From the NCBI GenBank assembly GCA_964399955.1, contig CAYNST010000009.1:1-57757 (forward strand): a DNA stretch of 57,757 nucleotides, in the 5' to 3' direction. A program made the translations under genes and the position numbers. Positions within the stretch are counted from its first letter, which is position 1. Each line of letters opens with the position of its first letter. Source of the stretch: CAYNST01 sp964399955 (lineage in GTDB: Bacteria; Pseudomonadota; Gammaproteobacteria; Pseudomonadales; Cellvibrionaceae). Of the stretch, positions 17,052 to 24,764 are shown in pieces. The notes under the pieces are model-generated. The model had not been told where the DNA came from and ran no database searches. It saw only the letters and a program-made list of their open reading frames with translations.

Positions 17052-17903
17052 TTGCCCGGCGCCGAACCTTTCCAACCCGAGACCCAGCTGCAAGTGCAGG
17101 CTGAGCCTGCCGTAGCGGCCAAGTTGGCGCTGGTGCACGGCAAGGCCTATACCCAGATTCCCCACGACCTCTATATCCCGCCAGATGCACTGGAAATCAT
17201 TCTGGAATCCTTCGAGGGGCCGCTGGATCTGTTGCTGTACCTCATTCGCAAGCAGAATCTGGACATTCTGGAGATAGATGTTGCCAAAATCACGCATCAG
17301 TACATCGCGTATGTGGAGCTGATGGATGTGATGAAATTTGAACTGGCAGCGGAATATCTGGTGATGGCCGCCATGCTTGCTGAAATAAAGTCACGCATGC
17401 TGCTGCCCCGCAGCCACACCGAGCAGGAAGAGGACGAAGACGACCCGCGGGCGGCGCTCATACGCCGATTGCAGCAATACGAGCAGTTCAAGCAGGCGGC
17501 GGAAGACCTGGACGAGCTGCCGCGCACGCATCGCGATTTTCACGTGGCGCGCGCTGAGCCGCCGGATCGCAAGCTTTCCCGGCCGGATCCCGACGTGCAG
17601 ATGAAAGAAGTGCTGTTGGCCCTGGCCGATATACTCAAGCGCGCCGACATGTTCGAGAGTCACCATGTGGGCCGTGAGCGACTGTCTACCCGGGAGCGCA
17701 TGACGCAAGTGCTGGATCAGCTGCGCGGCAGACCCTTTATGCCCTTCGTCCATCTGTTCAAGGTGGAGGAGGGCAGGCTTGGTGTGGTGGTCACCTTCCT
17801 GGCCGTGCTCGAGCTGATCAAGGAATCTCTGGTGGAGATAGTGCAAACGGAAGAGTTTGGGCCAATTCATGTGCGGGCGCGCACCTCAGGCGAGGTAGAA
17901 TGA
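17052..17903 (+). CDS. scpA: Segregation and condensation protein A
   Basis: The gene encodes about 283 aa. ScpA is the kleisin of the Smc-ScpAB complex that compacts and segregates the chromosome. The kleisin N-terminus is clear (ILESFEGPLDLLLYLIRKQN), followed by KITHQYIAYVELM, the acidic EEDEDDPRAALIRRLQQYEQFK helix and a C-terminal winged-helix region (VVVTFLAVLELIKE). The start is ambiguous: TTG at 17052 has GAGGAAA 6-9 bp upstream, while TTG 17013 and GTG 17019 are further out and unsupported. The stop overlaps the scpB start by ATGA. Confidence 0.93.
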   Translation: MPGAEPFQPETQLQVQAEPAVAAKLALVHGKAYTQIPHDLYIPPDALEIILESFEGPLDLLLYLIRKQNLDILEIDVAKITHQYIAYVELMDVMKFELAAEYLVMAAMLAEIKSRMLLPRSHTEQEEDEDDPRAALIRRLQQYEQFKQAAEDLDELPRTHRDFHVARAEPPDRKLSRPDPDVQMKEVLLALADILKRADMFESHHVGRERLSTRERMTQVLDQLRGRPFMPFVHLFKVEEGRLGVVVTFLAVLELIKESLVEIVQTEEFGPIHVRARTSGEVE

Positions 17904-18607
17904 AGAACACAGCCGGCAGCGATCATGAGCAACTGAGCCGAATCATTGAGGGTGCCCTGTTTGCGGCTGGTGAGGCTTTGAGCGTGGAGCGCCTGCTCTT
18001 ATTGTTTGACGATCAGGAGCGCCCGGACCGGGCAACTTTGCTGCAGGTATTGGATCTATTACAGCAGGCCAGTGCGGACCGGGGCTATCAACTGGTGGAG
18101 GTAGCCAGCGGTTGGCGGTTTCAGGTGCGGGCAGAGCTTGCGCCCTGGGTCAATAAGCTCTGGGAGGAAAAACCCCAGCGTTACTCGCGTGCGGTGCTGG
18201 AGACATTGGCGCTCATTGCTTATCGGCAGCCAATCACGCGGGGAGATATCGAAGACGTTCGCGGCGTAAGCGTCAGTACCCAGATCATCAAAACGCTGGC
18301 GGAGCGCGAGTGGATCAAGGTGGTAGGGCACCGCGATGTCCCCGGGCGGCCGGCCCTCTACGCCACCACCCGGCAGTTTTTGGATTATTTTGGCTTGACC
18401 AGCCTGGAGCAGCTGCCGTCACTGAGTGAGCTGCAGGATTTTGAAAGTTTTGCCGATCCACTGCTGGCGGTAGAGTCGGGAAACAACCAGGCCGACGACG
18501 GTCTGCCACCGCAGACAGATGCAGTTACGGAGTCGGCGTCTTCCGATGCCAGTGACAAACACACAACCGGGCAAACCCCCATGATTGGAAACGGCAACAA
18601 TGATTGA
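17900..18607 (+). CDS. scpB: Segregation and condensation protein B
   Basis: The gene encodes 235 aa. ScpB dimerises through two winged-helix domains and binds the ScpA linker in the condensin-like complex. Characteristic segments are IIEGALFAAGEALSVERLL at the N-terminus, YSRAVLETLALIAYRQPITR and SVSTQIIKTLAEREWIKVVG, then GRPALYATTRQFLDYFGL. The C-terminal ~55 residues are a low-complexity acidic, Ser-rich tail. It overlaps scpA by 4 bp and rluB by 8 bp, which indicates tight co-translation. Confidence 0.95.
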   Translation: MKNTAGSDHEQLSRIIEGALFAAGEALSVERLLLLFDDQERPDRATLLQVLDLLQQASADRGYQLVEVASGWRFQVRAELAPWVNKLWEEKPQRYSRAVLETLALIAYRQPITRGDIEDVRGVSVSTQIIKTLAEREWIKVVGHRDVPGRPALYATTRQFLDYFGLTSLEQLPSLSELQDFESFADPLLAVESGNNQADDGLPPQTDAVTESASSDASDKHTTGQTPMIGNGNND

Positions 18608-19466
18608 CGAAAAAATACAGAAAGCCTTGGCCGCGGCCGGTTTTGGATCCCGGCGCGGGCTTGAAAAAGCAATCGAAGCCGGAGAGGTCACCCTGAACGG
18701 CAAGACCGCCACCATTGGTGCGCGGGTCCGTGCCGGGGACAAAATACAGTGGCGTGGGCAGTCGCTTACGGTGGGCGCCGACCAGGCGGCCGAGGTGCGA
18801 GTTATTCTGTACAACAAGCCGGAAGGCCAAATTTGTTCGCGCAACGACCCCGAGGGTAGGCCGAGCGTGTTTGATCATCTGCCGCAGTTGAAAGGCGGGC
18901 GATGGATTTCCGTGGGCAGACTGGACTTCAACACCAGCGGCTTACTGCTGTTTACCACCAACGGTGAGTTGGCCAATAAGTTGATGCACCCCTCCGCCAA
19001 CATAGACCGGGAGTACCTGGTGCGGGTGCAGGGTACGGTGGAGGACGACACGCTGGAGCAATTGCGCAAGGGCGTACAGTTGGACGACGGTGAGGCACGC
19101 TTTACCGATATCAGTCGGGGAAATCGTGCGCAAGGCAGCAACAGCTGGTTCTACTGCACAATTATGGAAGGGCGCAACCGCGAGGTTCGCAGACTTTGGG
19201 AATCGCAGAATTTGCGCGTAAGTCGCTTGAAGCGCGTACGCTACGGGCCGCTGGTCATCCCGTCTTTCATTGCTGAGGGACGTTGGCTGGAGTTGGGCGC
19301 GACCGAGGTGAGTGAACTGTATCGGTTGGCCGACATCCCGGCCCCCAGAATGAAAAAACCCTCACCCCAGGCGCTGGTCAAGGAGAAACGACTGGTCAAG
19401 AAGTTGCGCTCCGGCGGCGGGTCCCGCAAGGGCAGTAAAGCACCCCAGCGAACTCCCAGGGCTTGA
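18600..19466 (+). CDS. rluB: 23S rRNA pseudouridine synthase RluB
   Basis: The gene encodes 288 aa. RluB isomerises U2605 (E. coli numbering) of 23S rRNA. An N-terminal S4 RNA-binding domain (KIQKALAAAGFGSRRGLEKA) precedes the RsuA/RluB catalytic domain with GRLDFNTSGLLLFTTNGELA, in which the Asp of GRLD is the nucleophile, and MEGRNREVRRLWESQ. The C-terminus is a Lys/Arg-rich, disordered tail (about 255-288), common in this family. ATG 18600 overlaps the scpB stop; the in-frame TTG at 18585 is less likely. Confidence 0.94.
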   Translation: MIDEKIQKALAAAGFGSRRGLEKAIEAGEVTLNGKTATIGARVRAGDKIQWRGQSLTVGADQAAEVRVILYNKPEGQICSRNDPEGRPSVFDHLPQLKGGRWISVGRLDFNTSGLLLFTTNGELANKLMHPSANIDREYLVRVQGTVEDDTLEQLRKGVQLDDGEARFTDISRGNRAQGSNSWFYCTIMEGRNREVRRLWESQNLRVSRLKRVRYGPLVIPSFIAEGRWLELGATEVSELYRLADIPAPRMKKPSPQALVKEKRLVKKLRSGGGSRKGSKAPQRTPRA

Positions 19467-19572
19467 TCCCAGGCGCGTGAAGCAAGGGTACAACCCCCTT
19501 TGGGCGCAGTTGTGCTGGTCAGGTTTAGTTGCGACAATGGCGGCCGATTTTGGCGAGCTAGTCGAGGTTTCA

Positions 19573-20115
19573 GTGGCGCAAATTGGACTTTTTTACGGCA
19601 GTGATGACGGCAACACCCAGGCAATTGCCTTACGTATTCAGGCGCGCTTCGGCGCCGATGTGGTTGACGTTCATGACATAGCCGATGTAACCCAGCTGGA
19701 TTTTGCCGAATACCAATACCTAATACTGGGTATTCCCACCTGGGACTTTGGCCAGATTCAATCCGATTGGGAAGAGTTTTGGGACGACATTTCCGAGGTG
19801 GACATGCACGGCAAGACCGTTGCACTCTTTGGCCTTGGAGATCAGTTCGGCTACGGTGATTTTTTTCTTGATGCCATGGGCATGTTGCACGATGTGGTGC
19901 TTGATCGCGGCGCGCATATCGTCGGGCACTGGCCCACCGAAGGCTACGAGTTTGACGCTTCCAAGGCGCTGATCCCCGGCCAAGCCAAGTTTGTCGGCTT
20001 GGGCATTGATGAAGACCAGCAGAGTGAGCAGAGCGCTGCTCGGCTGGATGCCTGGTGCGCTTTGCTTCATCAGCAGTTTGGCCTGCAGACGCCCCTGCAA
20101 GCGGTGGATGACTGA
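19573..20115 (+). CDS. Long-chain flavodoxin
   Basis: The gene encodes 180 aa. The FMN phosphate-binding loop LFYGSDDGNTQAIA lies at the N-terminus, followed by YLILGIPTWDFGQIQSDWEEF and ALFGLGDQFGYGDFFLDAMG, with Trp and Tyr flanking the flavin as in E. coli FldA. It is a low-potential one-electron carrier in the cytoplasm. The GTG at 19573 is preferred: GAGG lies 5-8 bp upstream and the protein then starts right before the first strand (AQIGLFYG). An in-frame ATG-like start at 19477 would add ~32 residues not found in flavodoxins. FldA or FldB equivalence is not distinguishable. Confidence 0.92.
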   Translation: MAQIGLFYGSDDGNTQAIALRIQARFGADVVDVHDIADVTQLDFAEYQYLILGIPTWDFGQIQSDWEEFWDDISEVDMHGKTVALFGLGDQFGYGDFFLDAMGMLHDVVLDRGAHIVGHWPTEGYEFDASKALIPGQAKFVGLGIDEDQQSEQSAARLDAWCALLHQQFGLQTPLQAVDD

Positions 20116-20262
20116 CGTCCCCGTGGCGGTTCCAGTTTAATTTGCGGGGCGCCCGGGCGATGATTGACAGCGCAATGCACCGGGCCGTTTTGTCTCCTGC
20201 GCATTGGTAAAGCGCCCTACGGATACCCAAACGGCCTTTGGCGGTCTAAACTCGGTAGGTGG

Positions 20263-20283
20263 GTGTGCCTTTTTGGGGCACAC
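20263..20283 (+). promoter_or_regulatory. Inverted repeat in the fadD leader
   Basis: GTGTGCC (20263-20269) and GGCACAC (20277-20283) form a perfect 7-bp inverted repeat with a 7-nt spacer, ending about 33 bp before the fadD ATG and followed by TAAAATAATTAAAG. It could be an operator or a 5'-UTR hairpin; a terminator is unlikely because no T-run follows. Confidence 0.35.
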
Positions 20284-20315
20284 ACTAAAATAATTAAAGC
20301 CGGACAGGAACTGCC

Positions 20316-21938
20316 ATGAACCGTCGACGCTTTGATACCGTTACCGAGTTACTGGATCACGCCTTTCGTGAATACCCGGATGTGCCCGCCTATACCTGCA
20401 TGGGGCACAGCCTGAGTTATGCCGAGATAGACGAGCTGAGCAGTCGTTTTGCCAGCTTCCTGCAGCACTCGGCCGGACTTGAGCCCGGCGATCGAGTGGC
20501 GGTGCAGTTGCCCAATATACTCGCCTATCCAGTGGCTGCGTACGGCATCGTGCGGGCGGGAATGGTTTTGGTCAATACCAACCCCCTCTACACGCCCCGG
20601 GAGCTTCGACATCAGCTGCGAGACAGCGGCGCCAAGCTCCTGGTGGTGCTCTCCAATGTTGCCAATGTTGCGGCTCAAGTGGTTCATGAAACCGACATAC
20701 GCAAGGTGGTCGTGGTGGACCTGGGCGACCTGCACCCCTGGCCCAAGCGTCCGCTCATCAACTTTGTGGTGCGTCATGTCAAAAAAATGGTGCCGCCATA
20801 CCAACTGGAGCAGAGCATTTCTCTGAGAGAGGCCCTGCAGGTGTCCGCCGAGCGGCAGCCGATCACGGTGCAGCCGCAGAGTCTGTGTGCGCTGCAGTAC
20901 ACCGGCGGCACGACGGGATTGGCCAAGGGTGCCATGCTCAGTCACGCCAATCTCTGCGCCAACGTTGATCAGGTCTTGGACCGTATCAACTCTCCCTTTT
21001 CCGCGCCCGGGCAAATTGCGGTGGCCGCCTTGCCGCTCTACCATATCTTTGCCTTCACCATGCATGCTATGTGTGCCTTCTCTCAGGGGGCCAACAATTT
21101 GATGATTCCCAACCCAAGGGATCTTCCTGCGCTGGTGAAAGCCCTCAAACCTCACAAAATCAGTTTGTTTGTGGGGGTAAACACCCTCTATGCCGCCCTG
21201 GCCCGGCACGCTGAATTCGCCAGGCTGGACTTCACCAGGTTGAAGGTGTCTGCCGCTGGCGGGATGGCCGTGACTGAAGATGCAACCCGGCGCTGGCAGG
21301 CCGTCACCGGCAGCCAGATCTGCGAAGGCTACGGCCTGTCGGAGACATCTCCGGTGTTGAGCAGCAATCCGGACACCGCCATAGAGCCGGGTACCATCGG
21401 CTTGCCACTGAAAGACACCCAGCTGAAAATTATGGGCGAGGACGGCCAGCCCGTAGCGGATGGCGAAGCCGGTGAACTTTGGGCGCGCGGTCCGCAGGTG
21501 ATGCTTGGTTACTGGAACAACCCACAGGCGACCGCAGAGGTCATTGACTCTGAAGGCTGGTTCAAAACGGGCGACATTGCGCAAAAGCGTGCAGACGGTT
21601 ATTACAAGCTGGTGGACCGCAAAAAGGACATTATCAATGTGTCGGGCTTCAAAGTGTTTCCCAATGAGGTTGAAGATGTGGTGTGCCAGCTGCCCGCAGT
21701 GCTGGAGGCAGCCGTTGTTGGCATTCCCGCCAGCGAGGTTCACGGCGAGCGTGTTAAGTTGTTTGTAGTGGTTACCGATGATCAGTTAACCGCTGAAGAT
21801 ATCCTGGAGCACTGCCGCAAAAACCTGACGGCCTACAAGGTGCCCAAACTGGTTGAATTTCGCACGCAGCTGCCCAAATCCAATGTTGGCAAAATTCTGC
21901 GCAAGGACTTGCGTGCCGAGCCGGTGGGTGGCGAATAA
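20316..21938 (+). CDS. fadD: Long-chain acyl-CoA synthetase (FadD-type)
   Basis: The gene encodes 540 aa. It is an ANL-superfamily ligase activating fatty acids to acyl-CoA via an acyl-AMP intermediate. The AMP-binding motif YTGGTTGLAKGAMLSH lies at about residues 193-208, the second motif EGYGLSETSP at about 340, and WFKTGDIAQ with the FACS signature around DRKKDIINVSGFKVFPNEVE at about 435-455. The conserved catalytic Lys is in SNVGKILRKDLR near the C-terminus. It is somewhat shorter than E. coli FadD (561). An inverted repeat in its leader may be regulatory. The acyl-CoA dehydrogenase at 4545 could act after it. Confidence 0.92.
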   Translation: MNRRRFDTVTELLDHAFREYPDVPAYTCMGHSLSYAEIDELSSRFASFLQHSAGLEPGDRVAVQLPNILAYPVAAYGIVRAGMVLVNTNPLYTPRELRHQLRDSGAKLLVVLSNVANVAAQVVHETDIRKVVVVDLGDLHPWPKRPLINFVVRHVKKMVPPYQLEQSISLREALQVSAERQPITVQPQSLCALQYTGGTTGLAKGAMLSHANLCANVDQVLDRINSPFSAPGQIAVAALPLYHIFAFTMHAMCAFSQGANNLMIPNPRDLPALVKALKPHKISLFVGVNTLYAALARHAEFARLDFTRLKVSAAGGMAVTEDATRRWQAVTGSQICEGYGLSETSPVLSSNPDTAIEPGTIGLPLKDTQLKIMGEDGQPVADGEAGELWARGPQVMLGYWNNPQATAEVIDSEGWFKTGDIAQKRADGYYKLVDRKKDIINVSGFKVFPNEVEDVVCQLPAVLEAAVVGIPASEVHGERVKLFVVVTDDQLTAEDILEHCRKNLTAYKVPKLVEFRTQLPKSNVGKILRKDLRAEPVGGE

Positions 21939-22141
21939 AAAAATCAGTCGGCGCATTTTTTTGTCCGTTTTTGGCTGCGGGCAACTGCGGGCTGATCCGG
22001 GCTTTAACTGATCAGCTCGTCCAAGCCTAAATTGATCCTGTGGTCAGCGTGCCTGGCTGCAGGGTATGGACGCATTGTCCAGTACCAGCTTAAACGGCTT
22101 GCTTCGTTTGATGCACTTTGGTCATTGATTTGAGGTTATTG

Positions 22142-22618
22142 ATGGAGGTAATTGCAAACATCAGCGGCTGGCACTGGCTTGCGGTCTCGGTACTGGCGTT
22201 GTTGGCGTCGGTATTTTTTGGCGTGCGTTTTTTGCGGTCGGTTGCGGCTGCGGCTTACTTGCTGGCGTTGATGTTGGCGTTTGTGTACGTAGACCTTTAC
22301 CGTCAACTTTTGTGGGGTACGGGCTTCCTGCTGTTGGCGTTGTTCGTGCAGGCTTGGATTGGCCGAAAACATCTGCCGCAGAACGCTACCCGCCGTATGC
22401 TGTCGCGCAAGCGGCGCCTTCTGGGGCAGCGTGCGTCGGTATTGGCTCTGCAAACTCAGAAGCAGGGTCGAGTGCAGCTACGTGATGCCATATGGACCAT
22501 TATCAGCGACCGGCCCTTGCGCCTGGGTGAGCTGGTTGAGGTGCAGGGCGTGAGCGGCGCTCAGTTAAAGGTCAGCCCTTGTACCGTGGGTGGCAAAGAG
22601 GCCGCTGGGCAAGCATAA
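22142..22618 (+). CDS. NfeD-like membrane protein
   Basis: The gene encodes 158 aa. The N-terminal half has two to three hydrophobic helices (WHWLAVSVLALLASVFFGV, SVAAAAYLLALMLAFVYV, LLWGTGFLLLALFVQAWIG). The C-terminal ~75 residues form an OB-fold-like NfeD domain (GQRASVLALQTQKQGRVQLR, IISDRPLRLGELVEVQGVSG). Long NfeD proteins have an attached serine protease; this is the short form, expected to partner a flotillin/stomatin-type protein that is not in this window. ATG 22142 follows TGAGGT. The stop is 7 bp before the patatin gene. Confidence 0.75.
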   Translation: MEVIANISGWHWLAVSVLALLASVFFGVRFLRSVAAAAYLLALMLAFVYVDLYRQLLWGTGFLLLALFVQAWIGRKHLPQNATRRMLSRKRRLLGQRASVLALQTQKQGRVQLRDAIWTIISDRPLRLGELVEVQGVSGAQLKVSPCTVGGKEAAGQA

Positions 22619-22625
22619 TCTGACC

Positions 22626-23819
22626 ATGGCCAAAACCCCGGAATTACCACCACCCGAGCCAAAGAACGCGCTGATCCTGTCTGGCGGTGGAGCCCGTGCC
22701 GCGTATCAGGTTGGGGTTTTGATGGCGTTGAAGCAGATTCTGCCGCACTTGCAGAACCCATTCCCAATTATTTGTGGTACTTCGGCCGGTGCCATCAATG
22801 CCGTGTCCCTGGCAGCCCATTCAGACGATTTTGATTTGGCGGTTGAGGATTTGGCGCGTATCTGGCAGCAAATCTCGATTGATGACGTTTTTGAATCGGG
22901 GACCTGGTCGCTCTTGTGTGGCGTGGCCAAGGTGGGTATGTCGCTGTTCAATGAGGGCGTCGCGCGAGGCAGGCCCTTGGCGCTGCTGGACAACTCCCCC
23001 TTGCGCTCATTGCTGGGCAGATCCATCAATTTTCGCAACCTGACTCGCCGTATCGACGCCGGCAGCCTTGAGGCGGTATGTGTAACCGCAATGGGCTACA
23101 CCTCCGGCGAGTCGGTTAGCTTCTTTCAGGGGCACGGCGACCTGAGCGGCTGGCGTCGATCCCGCAGGGTGGGGACGCCGGCCATGTTGTCGGTGGATCA
23201 CCTGTTGGCGTCCTCCGCCATACCTACCATCTTCCCGGCTACCTTTATCAATCGCGAATACTTTGGTGATGGCGCCATGCGCCAGGTTGCTCCCATCAGC
23301 CCCGCCCTGCATCTGGGGGCGGACCGGGTATTCGTGATTGGTGTGAGTAGCAACCGCAACCCGGCACATCTCAGTCGGCGGGTGGCCATGCCCAAACATT
23401 CACCCTCCATGGCGCAGATTGTGGGGCAGATGTTCAACAGCGCATTCATTGACGCCCTGGAAGGAGACCTGGAACATATGGAACGTGTGAACGCGCTCTT
23501 GGCCCTGGCGGATCGTGATCGCTGCCCCGCCACGGATGGGCTGCGATCGGTCGACACTCTGGTGATTTCGCCTTCAAAGCCACTGGACCGTATTGCGGGC
23601 CGCTGTGTGCGTCATCTGCCACGCAATATGCGGTTCTTTTTCCGCAACACCGGTGCCACCGCCAAAGGCGGCGGCTCTGCGGTGGCCAGCTACCTGCTGT
23701 TTGCCAAGGAGTACTGCAACGAACTGATCGAGCTGGGCTATCAGGACGCCATGTGGGAGCGAAGCACCATCGAAGAATTCTTCACGGCCAAACATCTCAA
23801 GATTGAACAAGCCATTTAG
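22626..23819 (+). CDS. Patatin-like phospholipase
   Basis: The gene encodes 397 aa. The patatin catalytic dyad is visible: oxyanion loop SGGGARAAYQVGVL (about residues 19-32), nucleophile motif GTSAG with Ser near 51, and DGAMRQ carrying the dyad Asp near 217. The C-terminal ~170 residues contain a segment typical of the DUF3734-containing patatins. It likely hydrolyses phospholipid or lysophospholipid acyl esters; no signal peptide is seen, so it is probably cytoplasmic or peripheral. ATG 22626 sits 7 bp after the NfeD-like stop; an earlier in-frame start overlaps that gene. Confidence 0.9.
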   Translation: MAKTPELPPPEPKNALILSGGGARAAYQVGVLMALKQILPHLQNPFPIICGTSAGAINAVSLAAHSDDFDLAVEDLARIWQQISIDDVFESGTWSLLCGVAKVGMSLFNEGVARGRPLALLDNSPLRSLLGRSINFRNLTRRIDAGSLEAVCVTAMGYTSGESVSFFQGHGDLSGWRRSRRVGTPAMLSVDHLLASSAIPTIFPATFINREYFGDGAMRQVAPISPALHLGADRVFVIGVSSNRNPAHLSRRVAMPKHSPSMAQIVGQMFNSAFIDALEGDLEHMERVNALLALADRDRCPATDGLRSVDTLVISPSKPLDRIAGRCVRHLPRNMRFFFRNTGATAKGGGSAVASYLLFAKEYCNELIELGYQDAMWERSTIEEFFTAKHLKIEQAI

Positions 23820-23971
23820 GCGTTGGCAAGCCGCCGAACAGGTTTGTCTCCTTGCCGGCCACCTCTCTGTTTGGCGGTTCCCTTCGTATCAATCGCCTCT
23901 ACCATCTCAAATTCGGCGGCCGGCGCTCTGGCGTGACCGCGTTTTGTACTGTACCGGAGGATATTCGCCTT

Positions 23972-24691
23972 ATGCAGACCGAAGAACTGACCTATAGCGC
24001 CAAGGATGTGGAGCTGAAAGGCTTTATTGCCTCTCCACCCGATGCCAGCAACCTGCCGGGCATCTTGGTAGTTCATGAATGGTGGGGGCAAACCGAATAC
24101 GTCAGGCGGCGAACAGAGATGCTTGCAGGCCTTGGCTACCTTGCCATGGCGGTAGACCTTTATGGCAATGGTGACAAAACCGAGTTGCCGGATCAGGCGG
24201 CGGAGAAGCAGGGCGCATTGCTGAATACCGAAGGCCTGATCGAAGCGCGGTTTCGTGCGGCTATGGAGACATTGAGAAATCACCCGCTGGTCGATAGCAG
24301 CAAGATTGCGGCAGTGGGGTATTGTTTTGGTGGCGGTGTGGTACTCAGCATGGGGCGCGCGGGGCTTGAATTGCGCGGCGTTGCCAGTTTCCACGGCACC
24401 CTTAATCATCTGCAACCGGCAAAAGTCGGCGCCCAAGCCAAGTTTTTGGTGTTGACTGGCGACAGCGACCCGTTTGTCCCTGACGAGGATCTACAGCAGT
24501 TCAAGGCCGAGATGACCGCCGCCCGATTGGATTGCGAGGTCGTGGAGTATCCGGGGGTCAAACACGCGTTCACCAACCCCAAAGCCGATCAAAAGGGCGA
24601 GCTATACGACTTGCCGCTGCGGTATGATCCGGACGCAGATGTGGACTCGTGGGGCCGGTTGCAAAACTTCCTGCAGAAGGTTTTTGCCTGA
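23972..24691 (+). CDS. Dienelactone hydrolase family protein
   Basis: The gene encodes 239 aa. It is an alpha/beta hydrolase with a Cys nucleophile in VGYCFGGGVVLS (about 110-121), an acid Asp in TGDSDPFVP (about 171) and His in VKHAFTNPKAD (about 202). The WGQTEYVRRR segment matches the DLH family oxyanion region. DLH enzymes open dienelactones in chlorocatechol breakdown, but isolated chromosomal members like this usually have other, undefined ester substrates. ATG 23972 follows CGGAGG about 11 bp upstream; the frame continues upstream without homology. It is convergent with acnB. Confidence 0.9.
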   Translation: MQTEELTYSAKDVELKGFIASPPDASNLPGILVVHEWWGQTEYVRRRTEMLAGLGYLAMAVDLYGNGDKTELPDQAAEKQGALLNTEGLIEARFRAAMETLRNHPLVDSSKIAAVGYCFGGGVVLSMGRAGLELRGVASFHGTLNHLQPAKVGAQAKFLVLTGDSDPFVPDEDLQQFKAEMTAARLDCEVVEYPGVKHAFTNPKADQKGELYDLPLRYDPDADVDSWGRLQNFLQKVFA

Positions 24692-24729
24692 CCCGCTTCC
24701 TCTGCGCGGATGCTTCCTGTACGACGAGC

Positions 24730-24753
24730 AAAAAAAACCCCCTCGCGGGGGTT
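24730..24753 (-). terminator. Intrinsic terminator of acnB
   Basis: Read on the minus strand, a C/G-rich hairpin (ACCCCC at 24737-24742 with GGGGGT at 24747-24752, 4-nt loop) is followed by a run of eight T. It lies 12-35 bp after the acnB stop. The convergent dienelactone hydrolase gene may share it, but the T-run lies only on the acnB side. Confidence 0.88.
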
Positions 24754-24764
24754 GGTAAGCCGGT

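Noticed and set aside
21939..21968. A-run and T-run pair after fadD as a terminator
   Set aside because: The stem would be only A:T pairs with no GC-rich hairpin; too weak to call.
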